From NCBI RefSeq assembly GCF_020524495.1, contig NZ_JAIVLB010000002.1:1-64000 (forward strand): a DNA stretch of 64,000 bases, in the 5' to 3' direction. Shown one piece after another: positions 48,325 through 58,028 of the stretch. The stretch is from Bacillus stratosphericus. Its GTDB lineage: Bacteria > Bacillota > Bacilli > Bacillales > Bacillaceae. A program made the position numbers and the translations under genes. The notes under the pieces were generated by a model. It was given only the letters and a program-made list of their open reading frames with translations, was not told the origin of the DNA and ran no database searches. Numbering within the stretch: position 1 is the first letter of the stretch; each line of letters begins with the position of its first letter.

Positions 48325-49647
48325 TTATCCTCTCTCCATCAACTGTACCATCAGCATCGCTTTTCCTACAATATTCGATTGGTGGTAAACTTCAACTTCC
48401 AGCTTTCCAAACTTGCGTCCTACTTCTAAAATATTCGGCTTAATTTGTATCGTGGATTCCATTTGAACCGGTTTTAAAAAGTAGACAGAGAGACTTTCCA
48501 CGATCAGCTCACCTTTTTTATGAGACTTTAAAAAGCGATTGGCTGATTCAATTAAAATTTGTGTTAACACACCATATGAAATATTTCCAAGCTGATTCGT
48601 CATTTGTGGTGTGACCTCATATTGATAAACCGCATCTGTTTTTGGCTTTTCTGTATCGGTCTCTTTAAATCCTCTCGAGACAACATCATCCAGCTTTTCC
48701 CCGACCTGCGGCTGCTTTTGGATCATTTGCAGCGCCTTGAGCACATCCTGACGGCTAATCATCCCAATCAGCTTCGCATGATCATCTACAACTGGCAGCA
48801 CCTCAATGCCTTCCCACACCATCATTTGTGCAGCAGAGGCAACAGATGTTTTGCCAATCACTGTGAGCGGCTGTTTCGTCATCACCTTTTCAATCGGTGT
48901 GGAGCGGTCATGACCCGCAATATCCTTTGAGGTGAGAATGCCGTGAATTTTCATTTGATCATCTGCTACCGGGAAGCGGCCGTGTCCTGTTTCATAATTC
49001 TTCTCATACCATTTCTCAAGCTTGTCCTCTGGCGATAAGTATACAGTCCGTTCAATCGGCGTTAAAATATCTTCCACAAGCACAATCTCTTTTTTAATTA
49101 ACTGATCATAAATGGCCCTGTTAATGAGAGCCGCAACGGTAAATGTATCGTAGCTTGTCGATAAAATCGGCAGCTCAAGCTCGTCTGCGAGCTGAATGAT
49201 TTGCTCATCTGTTGAAAATCCGCCTGTGACCAGCACAGCTGCTCCTGCCTCTAATGCTTGCCTGTGGGCATTGATCCGGTTTCCAACAATCAGCAGGTTT
49301 CCAGCTGCCGTGTATCGCATCATCGCATCAAGCTCCATCGCACCGATGACAAATTTATTTAAGGTTTTATGTAAGCCGGCCCGTCCTCCAAGCACCTGTC
49401 CATCAATGACATTGACAACTTCCGCATATGTCAATTTTTCAATATTTTCTTTTTTCTTCTGCTCAATTCGAATGGTACCGACTCGTTCAATGGTACTAAC
49501 GAACCCTTTATTTTCAGCATCTTTGATGGCCCGGTAAGCGGTACCTTCACTCACTTTCATTTCTTTCGCTATGCGCCGGACAGATATTTTCTCGCCGACA
49601 TCTAATGAATCAATATACGATAAAATTTGCTCATGCTTTGTCGCCAA
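48325..49647 (-). CDS. ytoI: Multi-domain regulator-like protein YtoI (HTH, DRTGG, CBS, hotdog), TTG start
   Basis: 440 aa. N-terminal winged helix (KISVRRIAKEMKVSEGTAYRA), a DRTGG domain (about 70-180), two CBS motifs (about 195-305) that usually bind adenine nucleotides, and a C-terminal hotdog domain (about 325-440). The layout suggests a ligand-sensing DNA-binding protein; target unknown. Start is TTG at 49645-49647 behind AGGGTGA. Confidence 0.88.
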   Translation of the reverse strand: MATKHEQILSYIDSLDVGEKISVRRIAKEMKVSEGTAYRAIKDAENKGFVSTIERVGTIRIEQKKKENIEKLTYAEVVNVIDGQVLGGRAGLHKTLNKFVIGAMELDAMMRYTAAGNLLIVGNRINAHRQALEAGAAVLVTGGFSTDEQIIQLADELELPILSTSYDTFTVAALINRAIYDQLIKKEIVLVEDILTPIERTVYLSPEDKLEKWYEKNYETGHGRFPVADDQMKIHGILTSKDIAGHDRSTPIEKVMTKQPLTVIGKTSVASAAQMMVWEGIEVLPVVDDHAKLIGMISRQDVLKALQMIQKQPQVGEKLDDVVSRGFKETDTEKPKTDAVYQYEVTPQMTNQLGNISYGVLTQILIESANRFLKSHKKGELIVESLSVYFLKPVQMESTIQIKPNILEVGRKFGKLEVEVYHQSNIVGKAMLMVQLMERG

Positions 49648-49688
49648 TGCCGTTCACCCTTTTTGTTTTCAGCGTTTTCATATGTTTC

Positions 49689-49718
49689 ATTATAAAGGCA
49701 GGAGGCTTTTAATAGCAA
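49689..49718 (-). promoter_or_regulatory. ytoI promoter
   Basis: TTGCTA (49713-49718) and TATAAT (49689-49694), 18-bp spacer on the minus strand. Confidence 0.65.
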
Positions 49719-49750
49719 TTTGTCTTTTACGTCATCGTGATTTAGGCCAT

Positions 49751-49777
49751 AAAAAAAGCCGACATGTGTACCGGCTA
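49751..49777 (-). terminator. Terminator of ytkK-ytkL
   Basis: On the minus strand AGCCG pairs with CGGCT around a ten-base loop (GTACACATGT), followed by TTTTTTTA. Confidence 0.8.
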
Positions 49778-49787
49778 ATCTGAATGA

Positions 49788-50474
49788 TTATAAAATGTCG
49801 ATGGATTCTCCGCTGTTTAATACGTGACCCACTCCGCCATGCAAGCTGTCTGCAAATGCATGAGGATCCTGCTCAATCGGTGGGAATGTACTGTAGTGAA
49901 TCGGAACAACCTGCTTTGCTCGAAGCCATTCTGCTGCCATTCTTGCATCCTCTCGTCCCATTGTGAAGTTATCACCAATTGGAAGGAATGCAAGGTCAAT
50001 ATGATTCAGCTCACCAATCAGCTTCATATCCGAAAAGAGCGCAGTGTCTCCAGCATGATAAATCGTTTTGCCTTCTGCGGTAAATAAAATACCTGATGGC
50101 ATGCCTGTATACGTAATCGTTTTAGATTCTTCATCAATTACAGCTGAGCCATGAAACGCTTGCGTCAGTTTGACTTTACCAAAATCAAACTCACGGCCGC
50201 CGCCGATATGAAGCGGGTGCGTTTTCACCCCTTGCCAGCTTAAATAGACGGCAAGCTCATTTGGTGCGACAACGAGGGCATCATTGTTTTTGGCAATCTC
50301 AACAGTGTCACCGAGGTGATCTCCATGTCCGTGAGTTAGCAAAATCACATCTGCTTTGACATCTTGTGGTTTGATCTCTGTGTGCTTATTTCCATTTAAA
50401 AATGGATCAATCCAAATATGGTGTCCGTTTGTTTCAATGTGTACGACTGAATGTCCATGATATGTAGCTTTCAT
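49788..50474 (-). CDS. ytkL: UPF0173 metal-dependent hydrolase YtkL
   Basis: 228 aa, metallo-beta-lactamase fold. Metal ligands in [12 protein letters not shown], the second His in [12 protein letters not shown]...YHAGDTALF, and the final His near [10 protein letters not shown]. Substrate unknown. RBS AAAGGTGG. 65 bp after ytkK in the same direction, probably co-transcribed. Confidence 0.88.
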   Translation of the reverse strand: MKATYHGHSVVHIETNGHHIWIDPFLNGNKHTEIKPQDVKADVILLTHGHGDHLGDTVEIAKNNDALVVAPNELAVYLSWQGVKTHPLHIGGGREFDFGKVKLTQAFHGSAVIDEESKTITYTGMPSGILFTAEGKTIYHAGDTALFSDMKLIGELNHIDLAFLPIGDNFTMGREDARMAAEWLRAKQVVPIHYSTFPPIEQDPHAFADSLHGGVGHVLNSGESIDIL

Positions 50475-50539
50475 GTAGTATATCCACCTTTCGATTTTGA
50501 TCTCATATCATCTATTCCCTGTATAAAAAGCTGAAAAAC

Positions 50540-51295
50540 TTAATGCCTATGAATCACGTTCAGACCACCTGTTGCTTCAATAACAGTCCCTGTCATCAGG
50601 TCTGATCGATCATCGCATAAAAATGAGATAATGCGTCCTATATCTTCTCCTGTACCAGATCGGCCAATTGGTGTTTCATCGTCTTTGATCTGGCGTGCTT
50701 CCTCTATCGTGGCTTCTTTCATGTCACCCACGATTTTGCCTGGACAAACCATATTGGCCGTGATGCCATTTTCAGCTTCTTCAATCGCAATGGTTTTCGT
50801 CAATGACGCCAGTCCTACCTTTGCCGCTCCGAAGGCTGATCGGTGCATCCAGCCTGGTGCATGGTCTGCCCCTTGGAAGCCATACGTGATAATACGGCCA
50901 AAGCCTTGCTTTCTCATCATTGGGATGACCATTCGGAATAAATGGAATACAGCTGATAGGTTTCCTTCCATCATTTGATACCATTCATCTTCGGAGTAAT
51001 CCCCCAGTTTCTTTCGTTCAAAAAGATAAGGACCCGCATTATTGATCAGGGCATCGATGCGCCCAAATCGCTCAACTGCTAGCTCCACCATGTTTTTTAA
51101 ATCTTCTTTGTTTGTCACATCACCTTGGACAAATTGAAGCTTTTCTTCGTATTGCTGTAATTCTTCTTTCATCTGCCGAACAGCTTCATCATCGCTTCGA
51201 TAATTTACTGTCACAGAATACCCCATATTCAGTAAAGACTCGGTTACTTTCCGGCCAAGCCCTTTAGAACCCGCTGTTATTAATGCGTGTCGCAC
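50540..51295 (-). CDS. ytkK: Short-chain dehydrogenase/reductase family protein YtkK, GTG start
   Basis: 251 aa with a Rossmann fold: cofactor motif TAGSKGLG (about 7-14), GDVTN, NNAG (85-88). The classical catalytic Tyr-x3-Lys is FGAAK (Phe155, Lys159), and the position of the usual Ser, 13 residues earlier, is Gly142. So both the Ser and Tyr of a typical SDR appear absent and activity may be altered or lost. GTG at 51293-51295 follows GGAGGAGATT. Confidence 0.85.
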   Translation of the reverse strand: MRHALITAGSKGLGRKVTESLLNMGYSVTVNYRSDDEAVRQMKEELQQYEEKLQFVQGDVTNKEDLKNMVELAVERFGRIDALINNAGPYLFERKKLGDYSEDEWYQMMEGNLSAVFHLFRMVIPMMRKQGFGRIITYGFQGADHAPGWMHRSAFGAAKVGLASLTKTIAIEEAENGITANMVCPGKIVGDMKEATIEEARQIKDDETPIGRSGTGEDIGRIISFLCDDRSDLMTGTVIEATGGLNVIHRH

Positions 51296-51401
51296 ACAAT
51301 CTCCTCCTAAAGCAAAGGTTGCAAGTTCATATGTTTCTCATCCTATCTTTACTTTACTATAAACCAGCACCAGGCGCACTTCTGAACCCTTTGTCTGCTA
51401 T

Positions 51402-51531
51402 TCATAATGCGGAAGAAAAAACGCAGGATGAGTTATCCACTTTTGTAAATCCCACGATCAATTCCCCTTCTTCAGGCTTAAAACATCATATGCTTTCATG
51501 TTCTCCAAGAAGAATGGATCTCCTTTCTGCA
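51402..51531 (-). pseudogene. Possible remnant of a small gene (ytzD position)
   Basis: One minus-strand frame reads AERRSILLGEHESI, an internal TGA, then CFKPEEGELIVGFTKVDNSS and a TGA at 51402-51404. The wording looks coding but there is no intact start. B. subtilis has a broken small gene (ytzD) here, as far as I recall. Weak evidence. The rest of the 282-bp gap holds the argH terminator and a seven-codon ORF (MNLQPLL) before ytkK. Confidence 0.3.
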
Positions 51532-51537
51532 TCACAG

Positions 51538-51573
51538 CAAAAAAACCATCCGTCTCATACGAATGGTTTTTTA
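51538..51573 (-). terminator. Terminator of argGH
   Basis: On the minus strand AAAAACCAT...ATGGTTTTTTT with inner CGT/ACG, right after the argH stop. Confidence 0.9.
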
Positions 51574-51577
51574 AACG

Positions 51578-52951
51578 TTACGCTAGGCAGGCTTTTGCTT
51601 TTTCTAAAGCGAACTGAATTTGTTTGAATCCAGTTCCACCTGCACTTGTTCTTTTTTCAACAGCGACATACGGATCAAGAACCCTGTAAATGTCTTGTTC
51701 AAAGAGGTCGCTTGCTTCTGTGAATGTTTCGAAATGAAGATCACTTAAGTAGATGCCTTTTTGAATGCACGTATACACAAGCTTTCCAACAATTTCGTGA
51801 GCCTCACGGAACGGCATTCCTTTTTTCGCTAAGTAATCTGCCGCCTCTGTCGCATTTGAGAAATCTTCTTTCGTTGCTTTTTTCATGACATCTTCGTTCA
51901 CAGTCATTGTTTGAATCATGCCTGTGAAAATTTGCAAGCTGCCAGTAATGGTTTTCACTGTATCAAACATACCTTCCTTATCTTCTTGCAGGTCTTTGTT
52001 GTACGTAAGCGGCAAGCCTTTCATAATGGTGAGAAGACCCATCAGGTTGCCATATACGCGGCCTGTTTTCCCTCGGATCAATTCAGCCATATCAGGGTTT
52101 TTCTTTTGCGGCATCATGCTGCTGCCTGTTGCGTACGTGTCATCAAGTTCAATGAATTTGAATTCTTGAGAGCACCATAAGATCATTTCCTCACAAAGAC
52201 GTGAAAGGTGCATCATCACAAGGCTGCTATTAGAAATAAACTCTAAAATGAAGTCACGATCACTCACGCCATCAAGGCTGTTCTCGTAAATATGGTCAAA
52301 ACCAAGCAACTTTGCTGTATATTCACGATCAATTGGGAATGTTGTTCCTGCTAACGCCCCGCATCCAAGTGGAGAGACGTTAATTCGCTTCAAGGAATCT
52401 AGAAAGCGCGCTTTGTCCCGCTCAAGCATCCAAAAGTAGGCGAGCATATGATGAGCAAAGGAAATCGGCTGTGCACGCTGTAAGTGCGTATATCCTGGAA
52501 AAATCGTTTCAACGTGCTGTTCGGCTTTCTCTACAAGCACCTTTTGAAAAGAAGAGATCAGCTCAATGATATGCTCTACTTGGTTATTCAAATATAAATG
52601 CATATCGGTTGCGACCTGATCATTCCGGCTTCTCGCTGTGTGCAATTTCCCGCCAAGCGGACCAATCTCATCAATCAGCATTTTTTCAAGGTTTAAATGA
52701 ATGTCCTCATAATCCACTGAGAAATCTAGTTCATCCGCCTCTGCCTTTTTCATGAGCGTATTCAGTCCGTCTTTGATCGCAGTGGCCTCCTCATCGTCTA
52801 GGATACCGCATTTATTCAGCATACTTGCATGGGCAAGGGAGCCGGTCAGATCTTCTTTGACTAATTGTTTGTCGAAATGAATGGACGCGCCAAACTCATC
52901 GACCCATTTTTCTGGTGTTTTTTGAAATCGGCCTCCCCAAAGCTTTTTCAT
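51578..52951 (-). CDS. argH: Argininosuccinate lyase
   Basis: 457 aa. Splits argininosuccinate into arginine and fumarate. Fumarase/aspartase-superfamily signature [12 protein letters not shown], plus [12 protein letters not shown] and [13 protein letters not shown]. Its ATG overlaps the argG stop by four bases. Last gene of argGH. Confidence 0.97.
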   Translation of the reverse strand: MKKLWGGRFQKTPEKWVDEFGASIHFDKQLVKEDLTGSLAHASMLNKCGILDDEEATAIKDGLNTLMKKAEADELDFSVDYEDIHLNLEKMLIDEIGPLGGKLHTARSRNDQVATDMHLYLNNQVEHIIELISSFQKVLVEKAEQHVETIFPGYTHLQRAQPISFAHHMLAYFWMLERDKARFLDSLKRINVSPLGCGALAGTTFPIDREYTAKLLGFDHIYENSLDGVSDRDFILEFISNSSLVMMHLSRLCEEMILWCSQEFKFIELDDTYATGSSMMPQKKNPDMAELIRGKTGRVYGNLMGLLTIMKGLPLTYNKDLQEDKEGMFDTVKTITGSLQIFTGMIQTMTVNEDVMKKATKEDFSNATEAADYLAKKGMPFREAHEIVGKLVYTCIQKGIYLSDLHFETFTEASDLFEQDIYRVLDPYVAVEKRTSAGGTGFKQIQFALEKAKACLA

Positions 52952-54159
52952 GCTTTAACCTGCTCCTTTTTATTCACGATGCTGTTTACTTTTGTTGGTA
53001 AACCCCAAAGGTTAATAAATCCTACAGCTGCATCATGATCGAATTCATCTGCTTTTGTGTATGTCGCTAGATTTTCATCATAAAGTGAATATGGTGATTT
53101 ACGTCCTTCTACAATGGCATGGCCTTTAAATAGTTTCACACGTACAACACCTGTTACGTTCTTTTGAGTTTCTTGTAAGAATGCATCTAGTGCTGATTTT
53201 AGTGGTGAGAACCATAAGCCGTTGTATATTAATTCAGCCATTTTTTGTTCAACAATTGGCTTAAAGTGCGCTACTTCTTTAACAAGCGTTAAGTCTTCAA
53301 GCTCTTTATGCGCTTTTAAAAGTGTGACTGCACCTGGGCACTCGTACACTTCTCGAGATTTGATTCCAACAAGACGGTTTTCAACGTGATCGATTCTGCC
53401 AATGCCATGCTGTCCAGCTACTTCATTTAAATGAAGGATCAAATCAGACAATGAATACTGAATACCGTCAATTGCCGTTGGTTTTCCTTTTTCAAACGTA
53501 ATTTCAATGACATCAGGTGTGTCAGGTGTTTTTTCAAGTGGATTTGTCAGATCGTATGCACCTTCTGGCGGCGCAGCCCAAGGATCTTCTAAAATGCCGC
53601 ATTCGTTACTTCTGCCCCAAAGGTTTTGGTCGATTGAATAAGGGCTGTCTAAGTTAATTGGAATTGGAATACCGTGCTTTTGTGCATAATCTATTTCTTC
53701 ATCGCGAGACCATTTCCATTCACGTACTGGTGCAAGTACTTCTAGTTCTGGATTTAATGCTTTAATGGATACTTCAAAACGAACTTGATCGTTCCCTTTT
53801 CCTGTACATCCGTGAGCCACTGCTACTGCATTTTCTTTCTCTGCTACTTCTACTAATTTTTTTGCAATAAGTGGACGAGATAGTGCAGATACAAGAGGAT
53901 ATTTACCTTCATACATTGTGTGTGCTTGTAATGCAGTAAGTGCAAATTCTTTGGCAAATTCTTCTTTTGCGTCAATCATGTAGGATTGAACTGCTCCGAC
54001 TTGAAGTGCTTTTTGCTGAACGAATGCTAAGTCTTTTCCTTCACCTACGTCCAGGCAGCAAGCGACAACTTCGTATCCTTGCTCTTGTAACCATTTAACT
54101 GCAACAGAGGTATCAAGACCTCCGGAATATGCTAATACGACTTTTTTATTTTGTGACAT
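52948..54159 (-). CDS. argG: Argininosuccinate synthase
   Basis: 403 aa. ATP-dependent ligation of citrulline and aspartate. N-type ATP motif [15 protein letters not shown] (residues 10-24) and the citrulline/aspartate-binding [21 protein letters not shown]. Expected to be repressed by AhrC with arginine; a possible ARG box overlaps the transcription start. Confidence 0.97.
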   Translation of the reverse strand: MSQNKKVVLAYSGGLDTSVAVKWLQEQGYEVVACCLDVGEGKDLAFVQQKALQVGAVQSYMIDAKEEFAKEFALTALQAHTMYEGKYPLVSALSRPLIAKKLVEVAEKENAVAVAHGCTGKGNDQVRFEVSIKALNPELEVLAPVREWKWSRDEEIDYAQKHGIPIPINLDSPYSIDQNLWGRSNECGILEDPWAAPPEGAYDLTNPLEKTPDTPDVIEITFEKGKPTAIDGIQYSLSDLILHLNEVAGQHGIGRIDHVENRLVGIKSREVYECPGAVTLLKAHKELEDLTLVKEVAHFKPIVEQKMAELIYNGLWFSPLKSALDAFLQETQKNVTGVVRVKLFKGHAIVEGRKSPYSLYDENLATYTKADEFDHDAAVGFINLWGLPTKVNSIVNKKEQVKA

Positions 54160-54214
54160 GAAGAGCTCCTCTCAATTGTTTTGATTCTGCGACTGTTTTT
54201 TGCATAAAAATAAG

Positions 54215-54277
54215 TTTTAATTTATAAACATGCATTTAATATGTATATACTGTAACAAGGAAAAATTGTTTTTTCAA
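54215..54277 (-). promoter_or_regulatory. argGH promoter and possible ARG box
   Basis: TTGAAA (54272-54277) and TACAGT (54249-54254), 17 bp apart on the minus strand. CATGTTTATAAATTAAAA (54215-54232, minus), about 10-27 bp into the transcript, matches the B. subtilis ARG-box pattern at about 13 of 18 positions. A weaker copy lies at about 54200-54217. Confidence 0.5.
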
Positions 54278-54286
54278 CCCCTTTAT

Positions 54287-54320
54287 GAAAAAAACTCTGC
54301 CAATTTTTCTTGGCAGAGTC
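54287..54320 (-). terminator. Terminator of moaB
   Basis: ACTCTGCCA (54294-54302) pairs perfectly with TGGCAGAGT (54311-54319), followed on the minus strand by TTTTTTT. Confidence 0.92.
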
Positions 54321-54328
54321 ATTTTGGG

Positions 54329-54844
54329 CTATTTTTGATCTTTTACAAGCTCACGCAAGACGTGAGGGAGCTCTGGCATAATGAGTTTGGTCATCGCTAA
54401 TCGAACCGCTCCGATAGAGCCTGGTGTGGCAAAGACAGCTTTTTGGTTGATAACCCCTGCCGTTGCTCTAGACAAGATAGCCGCTGAACCAATGCCTTCT
54501 CTATAGCTTAGCATGCGAAAGATTTCGCCAAAGCCTGGCAGCTCTTTGGAAAAAAGGGGAGTAATGGATTCAATGGTTACATCCCTTGCGGCAATACCTG
54601 TCCCCCCATTTAACAAGACGGCATCAATCTTCACTTCACTTGTTCCTTCTAATACGGCGTCTTGAATCGCTCCAATTTCATCTTTCACAATATCGTATGC
54701 AAAAATCAGATGTCCCTGTTCTTTAAGCAAATCAATCATGAGACGGCCGCTTTTATCCGTTTCTTTCGTCCTTGTATCACTGACCGTAACGACTTTTAAG
54801 TGCAGCCTCGCTTTCGCTTCTCGTTTATGTTCTTCAACGCTCAT
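54329..54844 (-). CDS. moaB: Molybdopterin adenylyltransferase-type protein MoaB
   Basis: 171 aa, MoaB/MogA fold with the nucleotide/MPT motif LNGGTGIAARDVTIES and VSDTRTKETDKSG. Takes part in molybdenum cofactor synthesis (adenylylation of molybdopterin is the MogA/MoaB role). ATG at 54844 (MSVEEHKREA) lies behind GGGAGCGG; the 13 upstream codons have none. Single gene between ackA and argG. Confidence 0.9.
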   Translation of the reverse strand: MSVEEHKREAKARLHLKVVTVSDTRTKETDKSGRLMIDLLKEQGHLIFAYDIVKDEIGAIQDAVLEGTSEVKIDAVLLNGGTGIAARDVTIESITPLFSKELPGFGEIFRMLSYREGIGSAAILSRATAGVINQKAVFATPGSIGAVRLAMTKLIMPELPHVLRELVKDQK

Positions 54845-54889
54845 CTTCCGTACCGCTCCCTTTCGTTTTCGTATTGGACCCATTATAGC

Positions 54890-54929
54890 ATTTCAAAAAA
54901 AAGCTCTCTTCCTTATTGGAAAAGAACTT
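54890..54929 (-). terminator. Terminator of ackA
   Basis: On the minus strand AGTTCTTTTCC (54918-54928) pairs with GGAAGAGAGCT (54902-54912) with G-U pairs, followed by TTTTTTT. Confidence 0.8.
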
Positions 54930-54937
54930 CTCAATCT

Positions 54938-56125
54938 TTATTCCGCTAAGCGCATAACGTCTCTTGCAATCATCACTTCTTCGTTCGTTGGAATCACGAT
55001 GACTTTAACAGGAGAGTGGGGGTAACTGATGAATGCTTCTTCGCCTCTCATGTTGTTTAGAGAAGGATCCCAATAAACGCCCATGAATTCTAGCCCACGA
55101 AGTACACGTGCTCTCACTTCTGAACTGTTTTCACCAATTCCAGCTGTGAAGATGATCGCATCTACGCCATTCATTCTCGCTGCATAAGATCCGATGTATT
55201 TGTGAATACGGCTAGCAAAGATATCAAGGGCTACTTCTGCACGGTCGTTTCCTTCTTCTGTTGCTTCTTCTATATCACGAAGGTCACTTGAAAGACCAGA
55301 CACGCCTAAAAGACCACTCTTCTTATTCAAAGTAGAGAGTACTTCTTCAGCAGTATGTCCTGTTTTCTCCATAATAAATGGGATGAGGGCAGGGTCAATG
55401 TTACCTGAACGTGTACCCATCGCAACACCAGCAAGTGGTGTAAAGCCCATTGATGTATCGATTGATTTTCCGCCTTCTACTGCTGCGATACTCGCACCAT
55501 TTCCTAGGTGACATGAAATTAAACGAAGCTCTTCAAGAGGACGACCTAATAGCTCTGATGCACGCTCTGTGACAAACTTATGGCTTGTCCCGTGAAATCC
55601 ATATTTACGAATACCAAAGTTTTTGTAGTAATCGTACGGAAGGCTGTATAGATAAGACTGCTCTGGCATTGTTTGGTGGAAGGCTGTATCGAACACAGCG
55701 ACCGCTGGTACGTCAGGCAGAATTTGTTTGAATGCTTTGATTCCTACAACGTTTGCAGGGTTGTGAAGTGGTGCAAGCTCAGAAAGCTGATCAATGTCAT
55801 TGATGACTTCATCTGTTAATAGAACAGAGTCGCTGAACTTCTCTCCCCCGTGAACGACACGGTGTCCTACGCCATCAATTTCATTAAAGTCTTTGATGAT
55901 GTGGAATTCAGTTAATTTTTCAAGCAGCATTTTTACAGCTACTGCGTGATCTGGGATATCAGTGATTTCTTTTTTCTTTTCTCCATCTACAGAAATCATA
56001 AAGATACTGTTGTCCATTCCTATTCTTTCAACAAGACCTTTCGTTAAAACGTTTTCTTCTGGCATGTCAAACAATTGGAATTTAAGGGATGAGCTTCCTG
56101 CGTTGATTGCAATAATTTTGGACAT
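54938..56125 (-). CDS. ackA: Acetate kinase
   Basis: 395 aa. Makes ATP from acetyl phosphate during overflow metabolism. ASKHA-fold motifs: [13 protein letters not shown] (Asn7), the catalytic [24 protein letters not shown], and [23 protein letters not shown]. subtilis ackA is activated by CcpA; a near-perfect cre sits at the expected distance upstream. Confidence 0.97.
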   Translation of the reverse strand: MSKIIAINAGSSSLKFQLFDMPEENVLTKGLVERIGMDNSIFMISVDGEKKKEITDIPDHAVAVKMLLEKLTEFHIIKDFNEIDGVGHRVVHGGEKFSDSVLLTDEVINDIDQLSELAPLHNPANVVGIKAFKQILPDVPAVAVFDTAFHQTMPEQSYLYSLPYDYYKNFGIRKYGFHGTSHKFVTERASELLGRPLEELRLISCHLGNGASIAAVEGGKSIDTSMGFTPLAGVAMGTRSGNIDPALIPFIMEKTGHTAEEVLSTLNKKSGLLGVSGLSSDLRDIEEATEEGNDRAEVALDIFASRIHKYIGSYAARMNGVDAIIFTAGIGENSSEVRARVLRGLEFMGVYWDPSLNNMRGEEAFISYPHSPVKVIVIPTNEEVMIARDVMRLAE

Positions 56126-56247
56126 TCTTGTCGCTCCTTTTACTCAGTTGTTATATAAAATTTCACGTTTTTTCCGGTGCTATATTCAACCTGTTTGGCG
56201 GGTCTTTTATAGTTTAACGATAAGTCCGAAAAATATCTGACTTTTTC

Positions 56248-56304
56248 ATTTAAACATTGAAAACTTTGCATTTCAAGTACACCTTTGAACTGTTATCGCT
56301 TACA
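56248..56304 (-). promoter_or_regulatory. ackA promoter with activating cre
   Basis: On the minus strand TGTAAGCGATAACA (56291-56304) matches the cre consensus at 13 of 14. TTGAAA (56271-56276) and TTAAAT (56248-56253), 17 bp apart, give a start near 56241, placing the cre centre at about -56, the activating position known for ackA. Confidence 0.7.
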
Positions 56305-56331
56305 TCAATAAGTCGTTATTTTCTGAAAAGT

Positions 56332-56360
56332 AGAATAGCCAGAAATCATTCTGGCTATTC
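56332..56360 (-). terminator. Terminator of ytxK
   Basis: AATAGCCAGA (56334-56343) pairs perfectly with TCTGGCTATT (56350-56359). It overlaps the ytxK stop; the following T-rich stretch is short. Confidence 0.75.
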
Positions 56361-57329
56361 TTTCGTTTCTTTTTCTTCTATAAACCACTGGTCTAATTTT
56401 CTCATCACGCCGATCATCGCTTCCTTCTGTGAGAAAGATGGCAGATTGGCAAACAACATCCGTTTTGGCGCTTCTAGCCCCTCTTTTTTCTTTTGCATGA
56501 CAAATAAGCTTTTGGCGTGCTTTTTGTCTTTGAACATGGAGACTGGCAGTTGAATTAAAGCATTCATATATGCGTGATCTTTGATGAAATCCTTTAATTG
56601 CACACTTTCTTTTCCTTCAAACAAGTCGTTAGGAATGATGAAGAATAAGAAACCGCCTTCTTTCGTGTAACGAAGACTTTGTTCAATGAATAAGTAATGC
56701 GCAAAGGAATGTCCTTCTTTTGCCTTTAATTCAAAGTCTGCTGCACGCTCATCATTTGGGTAATAGCCAACTGGAAGACTGCATACGGTGACATCTGCCG
56801 GTGAGATGAGAAGCGGATCAAGGCTGTCCTGATGAAAAAGCTCGACTTCTTTTTCTTCTAAATTCGCCTGTGCCCAAGCAATTTTAATGAGGACATCATC
56901 AATATCAGAGGCAAAGCCGCGTTTTGTTTCTGCAGTGAGATTGTTTAAGACAGCAAGGAGTAAGTTTCCTGTTCCCGCTGCTGGATCAAAGACAACAAGC
57001 TCTTTTTTTTTTTCTAACAATTTATTGACCAAATAGCTGACAAATAGCCCAATCGTATCTGGCGTCATTTGACGGTTTGGATGTGAAATTTCCTTTTGTC
57101 CTTTCAGTACGGCGAGCTGAAACGCCTTTCGAATCTGCTCATGATCATAAGAGGCAAAATCTGCTTTCTCTATTAAGTCCTTTAATAAACAGTTTCGATC
57201 GTTTGCCTGAAAGAAGGCCTCACCTGCCTCTGCCAATGCTTCAATATAGGAAAAGCTCTGTTTCTTTTTCAATCGATTGGAGGCTGTATCGAGCAGCTCA
57301 AAAATAGTACTCACTTGATCTTTCTGCAA
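56355..57329 (-). CDS. ytxK: Class I SAM-dependent methyltransferase YtxK, TTG start
   Basis: 324 aa. A helical N-terminal part (1-90) precedes an N6-adenine-methylase-like domain with motif I VFDPAAGTGNLLLAVL. The usual (N/D)PPY catalytic motif is replaced by SLPVGYY, so DNA adenine methylation is doubtful. Target unknown. TTG at 57327-57329 follows GAGGAGA. Downstream of tpx, between its terminator and the ackA promoter. Confidence 0.85.
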   Translation of the reverse strand: MQKDQVSTIFELLDTASNRLKKKQSFSYIEALAEAGEAFFQANDRNCLLKDLIEKADFASYDHEQIRKAFQLAVLKGQKEISHPNRQMTPDTIGLFVSYLVNKLLEKKKELVVFDPAAGTGNLLLAVLNNLTAETKRGFASDIDDVLIKIAWAQANLEEKEVELFHQDSLDPLLISPADVTVCSLPVGYYPNDERAADFELKAKEGHSFAHYLFIEQSLRYTKEGGFLFFIIPNDLFEGKESVQLKDFIKDHAYMNALIQLPVSMFKDKKHAKSLFVMQKKKEGLEAPKRMLFANLPSFSQKEAMIGVMRKLDQWFIEEKETKE

Positions 57330-57369
57330 TGCTTTTCTCTCCTCGCTTTGTTAAAGCTATATGTTTTCA

Positions 57370-57409
57370 TTGAAAAGAGCCCCAGTACGAAGCCGGAGCT
57401 CTTTTCAAT
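57370..57409 (-). terminator. Terminator of tpx
   Basis: TTGAAAAGAGC...GCTCTTTTCAA with an inner CC-GG pairing; strong long stem after the tpx stop. Confidence 0.88.
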
Positions 57410-57416
57410 GCTGCTT

Positions 57417-57917
57417 TTATAACAGTGATTTTGCAGCTTCAATGGCTTTTTCATAATTTGGATGATTCGTTGCTTCCCTTACGTATTCAGTGTAAACCAC
57501 TTTACCGTTAGGGTCTAATACAAAAACTGCACGCGCCAATAAACGCAATTCTTTGATACATACACCAAACGCTTCACCAAAAGACATATCTCTGTGATCA
57601 GATAATGTTTCTACATTTTCAATTCCGTTTGCTCCGCACCAGCGTGCTTGTGCAAATGGAAGATCCGCACTAATCGTATAAATATTGACCGGACCTAAAT
57701 CGGCTGCCTCTTCATTGAAATGTCTTGTTTGTGCGTCACACACACCTGTATCAATAGAAGGAATCACTGAAAAGATCGTCACTTTTCCTGCTAAATCAGA
57801 AAGTGAAACTTCTCCGAGTGAGTTCGTTAATACCGTAAAATCTGGGGCCTGTTCACCTACTTTCACTTCATTTCCTACAAGCGTTACAGGGCTTCCTTTA
57901 AATGTGATCGTTGCCAA
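57417..57917 (-). CDS. tpx: Thiol peroxidase, TTG start
   Basis: 166 aa atypical 2-Cys peroxiredoxin. Peroxidatic Cys60 in SIDTGVCDAQTRHF and resolving Cys94 in ARWCGANGI. Reduces lipid and hydrogen peroxides using thioredoxin. TTG at 57915-57917 follows AAGGGGGG at seven nt. Its own promoter is upstream; in B. subtilis it is Spx-controlled, which cannot be seen here. Confidence 0.95.
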   Translation of the reverse strand: MATITFKGSPVTLVGNEVKVGEQAPDFTVLTNSLGEVSLSDLAGKVTIFSVIPSIDTGVCDAQTRHFNEEAADLGPVNIYTISADLPFAQARWCGANGIENVETLSDHRDMSFGEAFGVCIKELRLLARAVFVLDPNGKVVYTEYVREATNHPNYEKAIEAAKSLL

Positions 57918-57949
57918 AACAATTCCCCCCTTATCAAATGTATGCTTCT

Positions 57950-57978
57950 ATTCTAGTAGAGAAATTAAAAAACTGCAA
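57950..57978 (-). promoter_or_regulatory. tpx promoter
   Basis: TTGCAG (57973-57978) and TAGAAT (57950-57955), 17-bp spacer, minus strand. Confidence 0.7.
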
Positions 57979-57991
57979 AGCCTAATCGTCC

Positions 57992-58028
57992 ATTTTAAAA
58001 AAAGTTAACTGCAGCGCAGCTAACTTTT
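57992..58028 (-). terminator. Terminator of ytfI-ytfJ
   Basis: On the minus strand AAAGTTAGCTGC pairs with GCAGTTAACTTT (one G-U), three-base loop, followed by TTTTAAAA. Confidence 0.85.

Noticed and set aside
51283-51627. 114-codon plus-strand ORF between ytkK and argH
   Set aside because: Overlaps the ends of two solid genes, crosses the argH terminator, and has no family resemblance.
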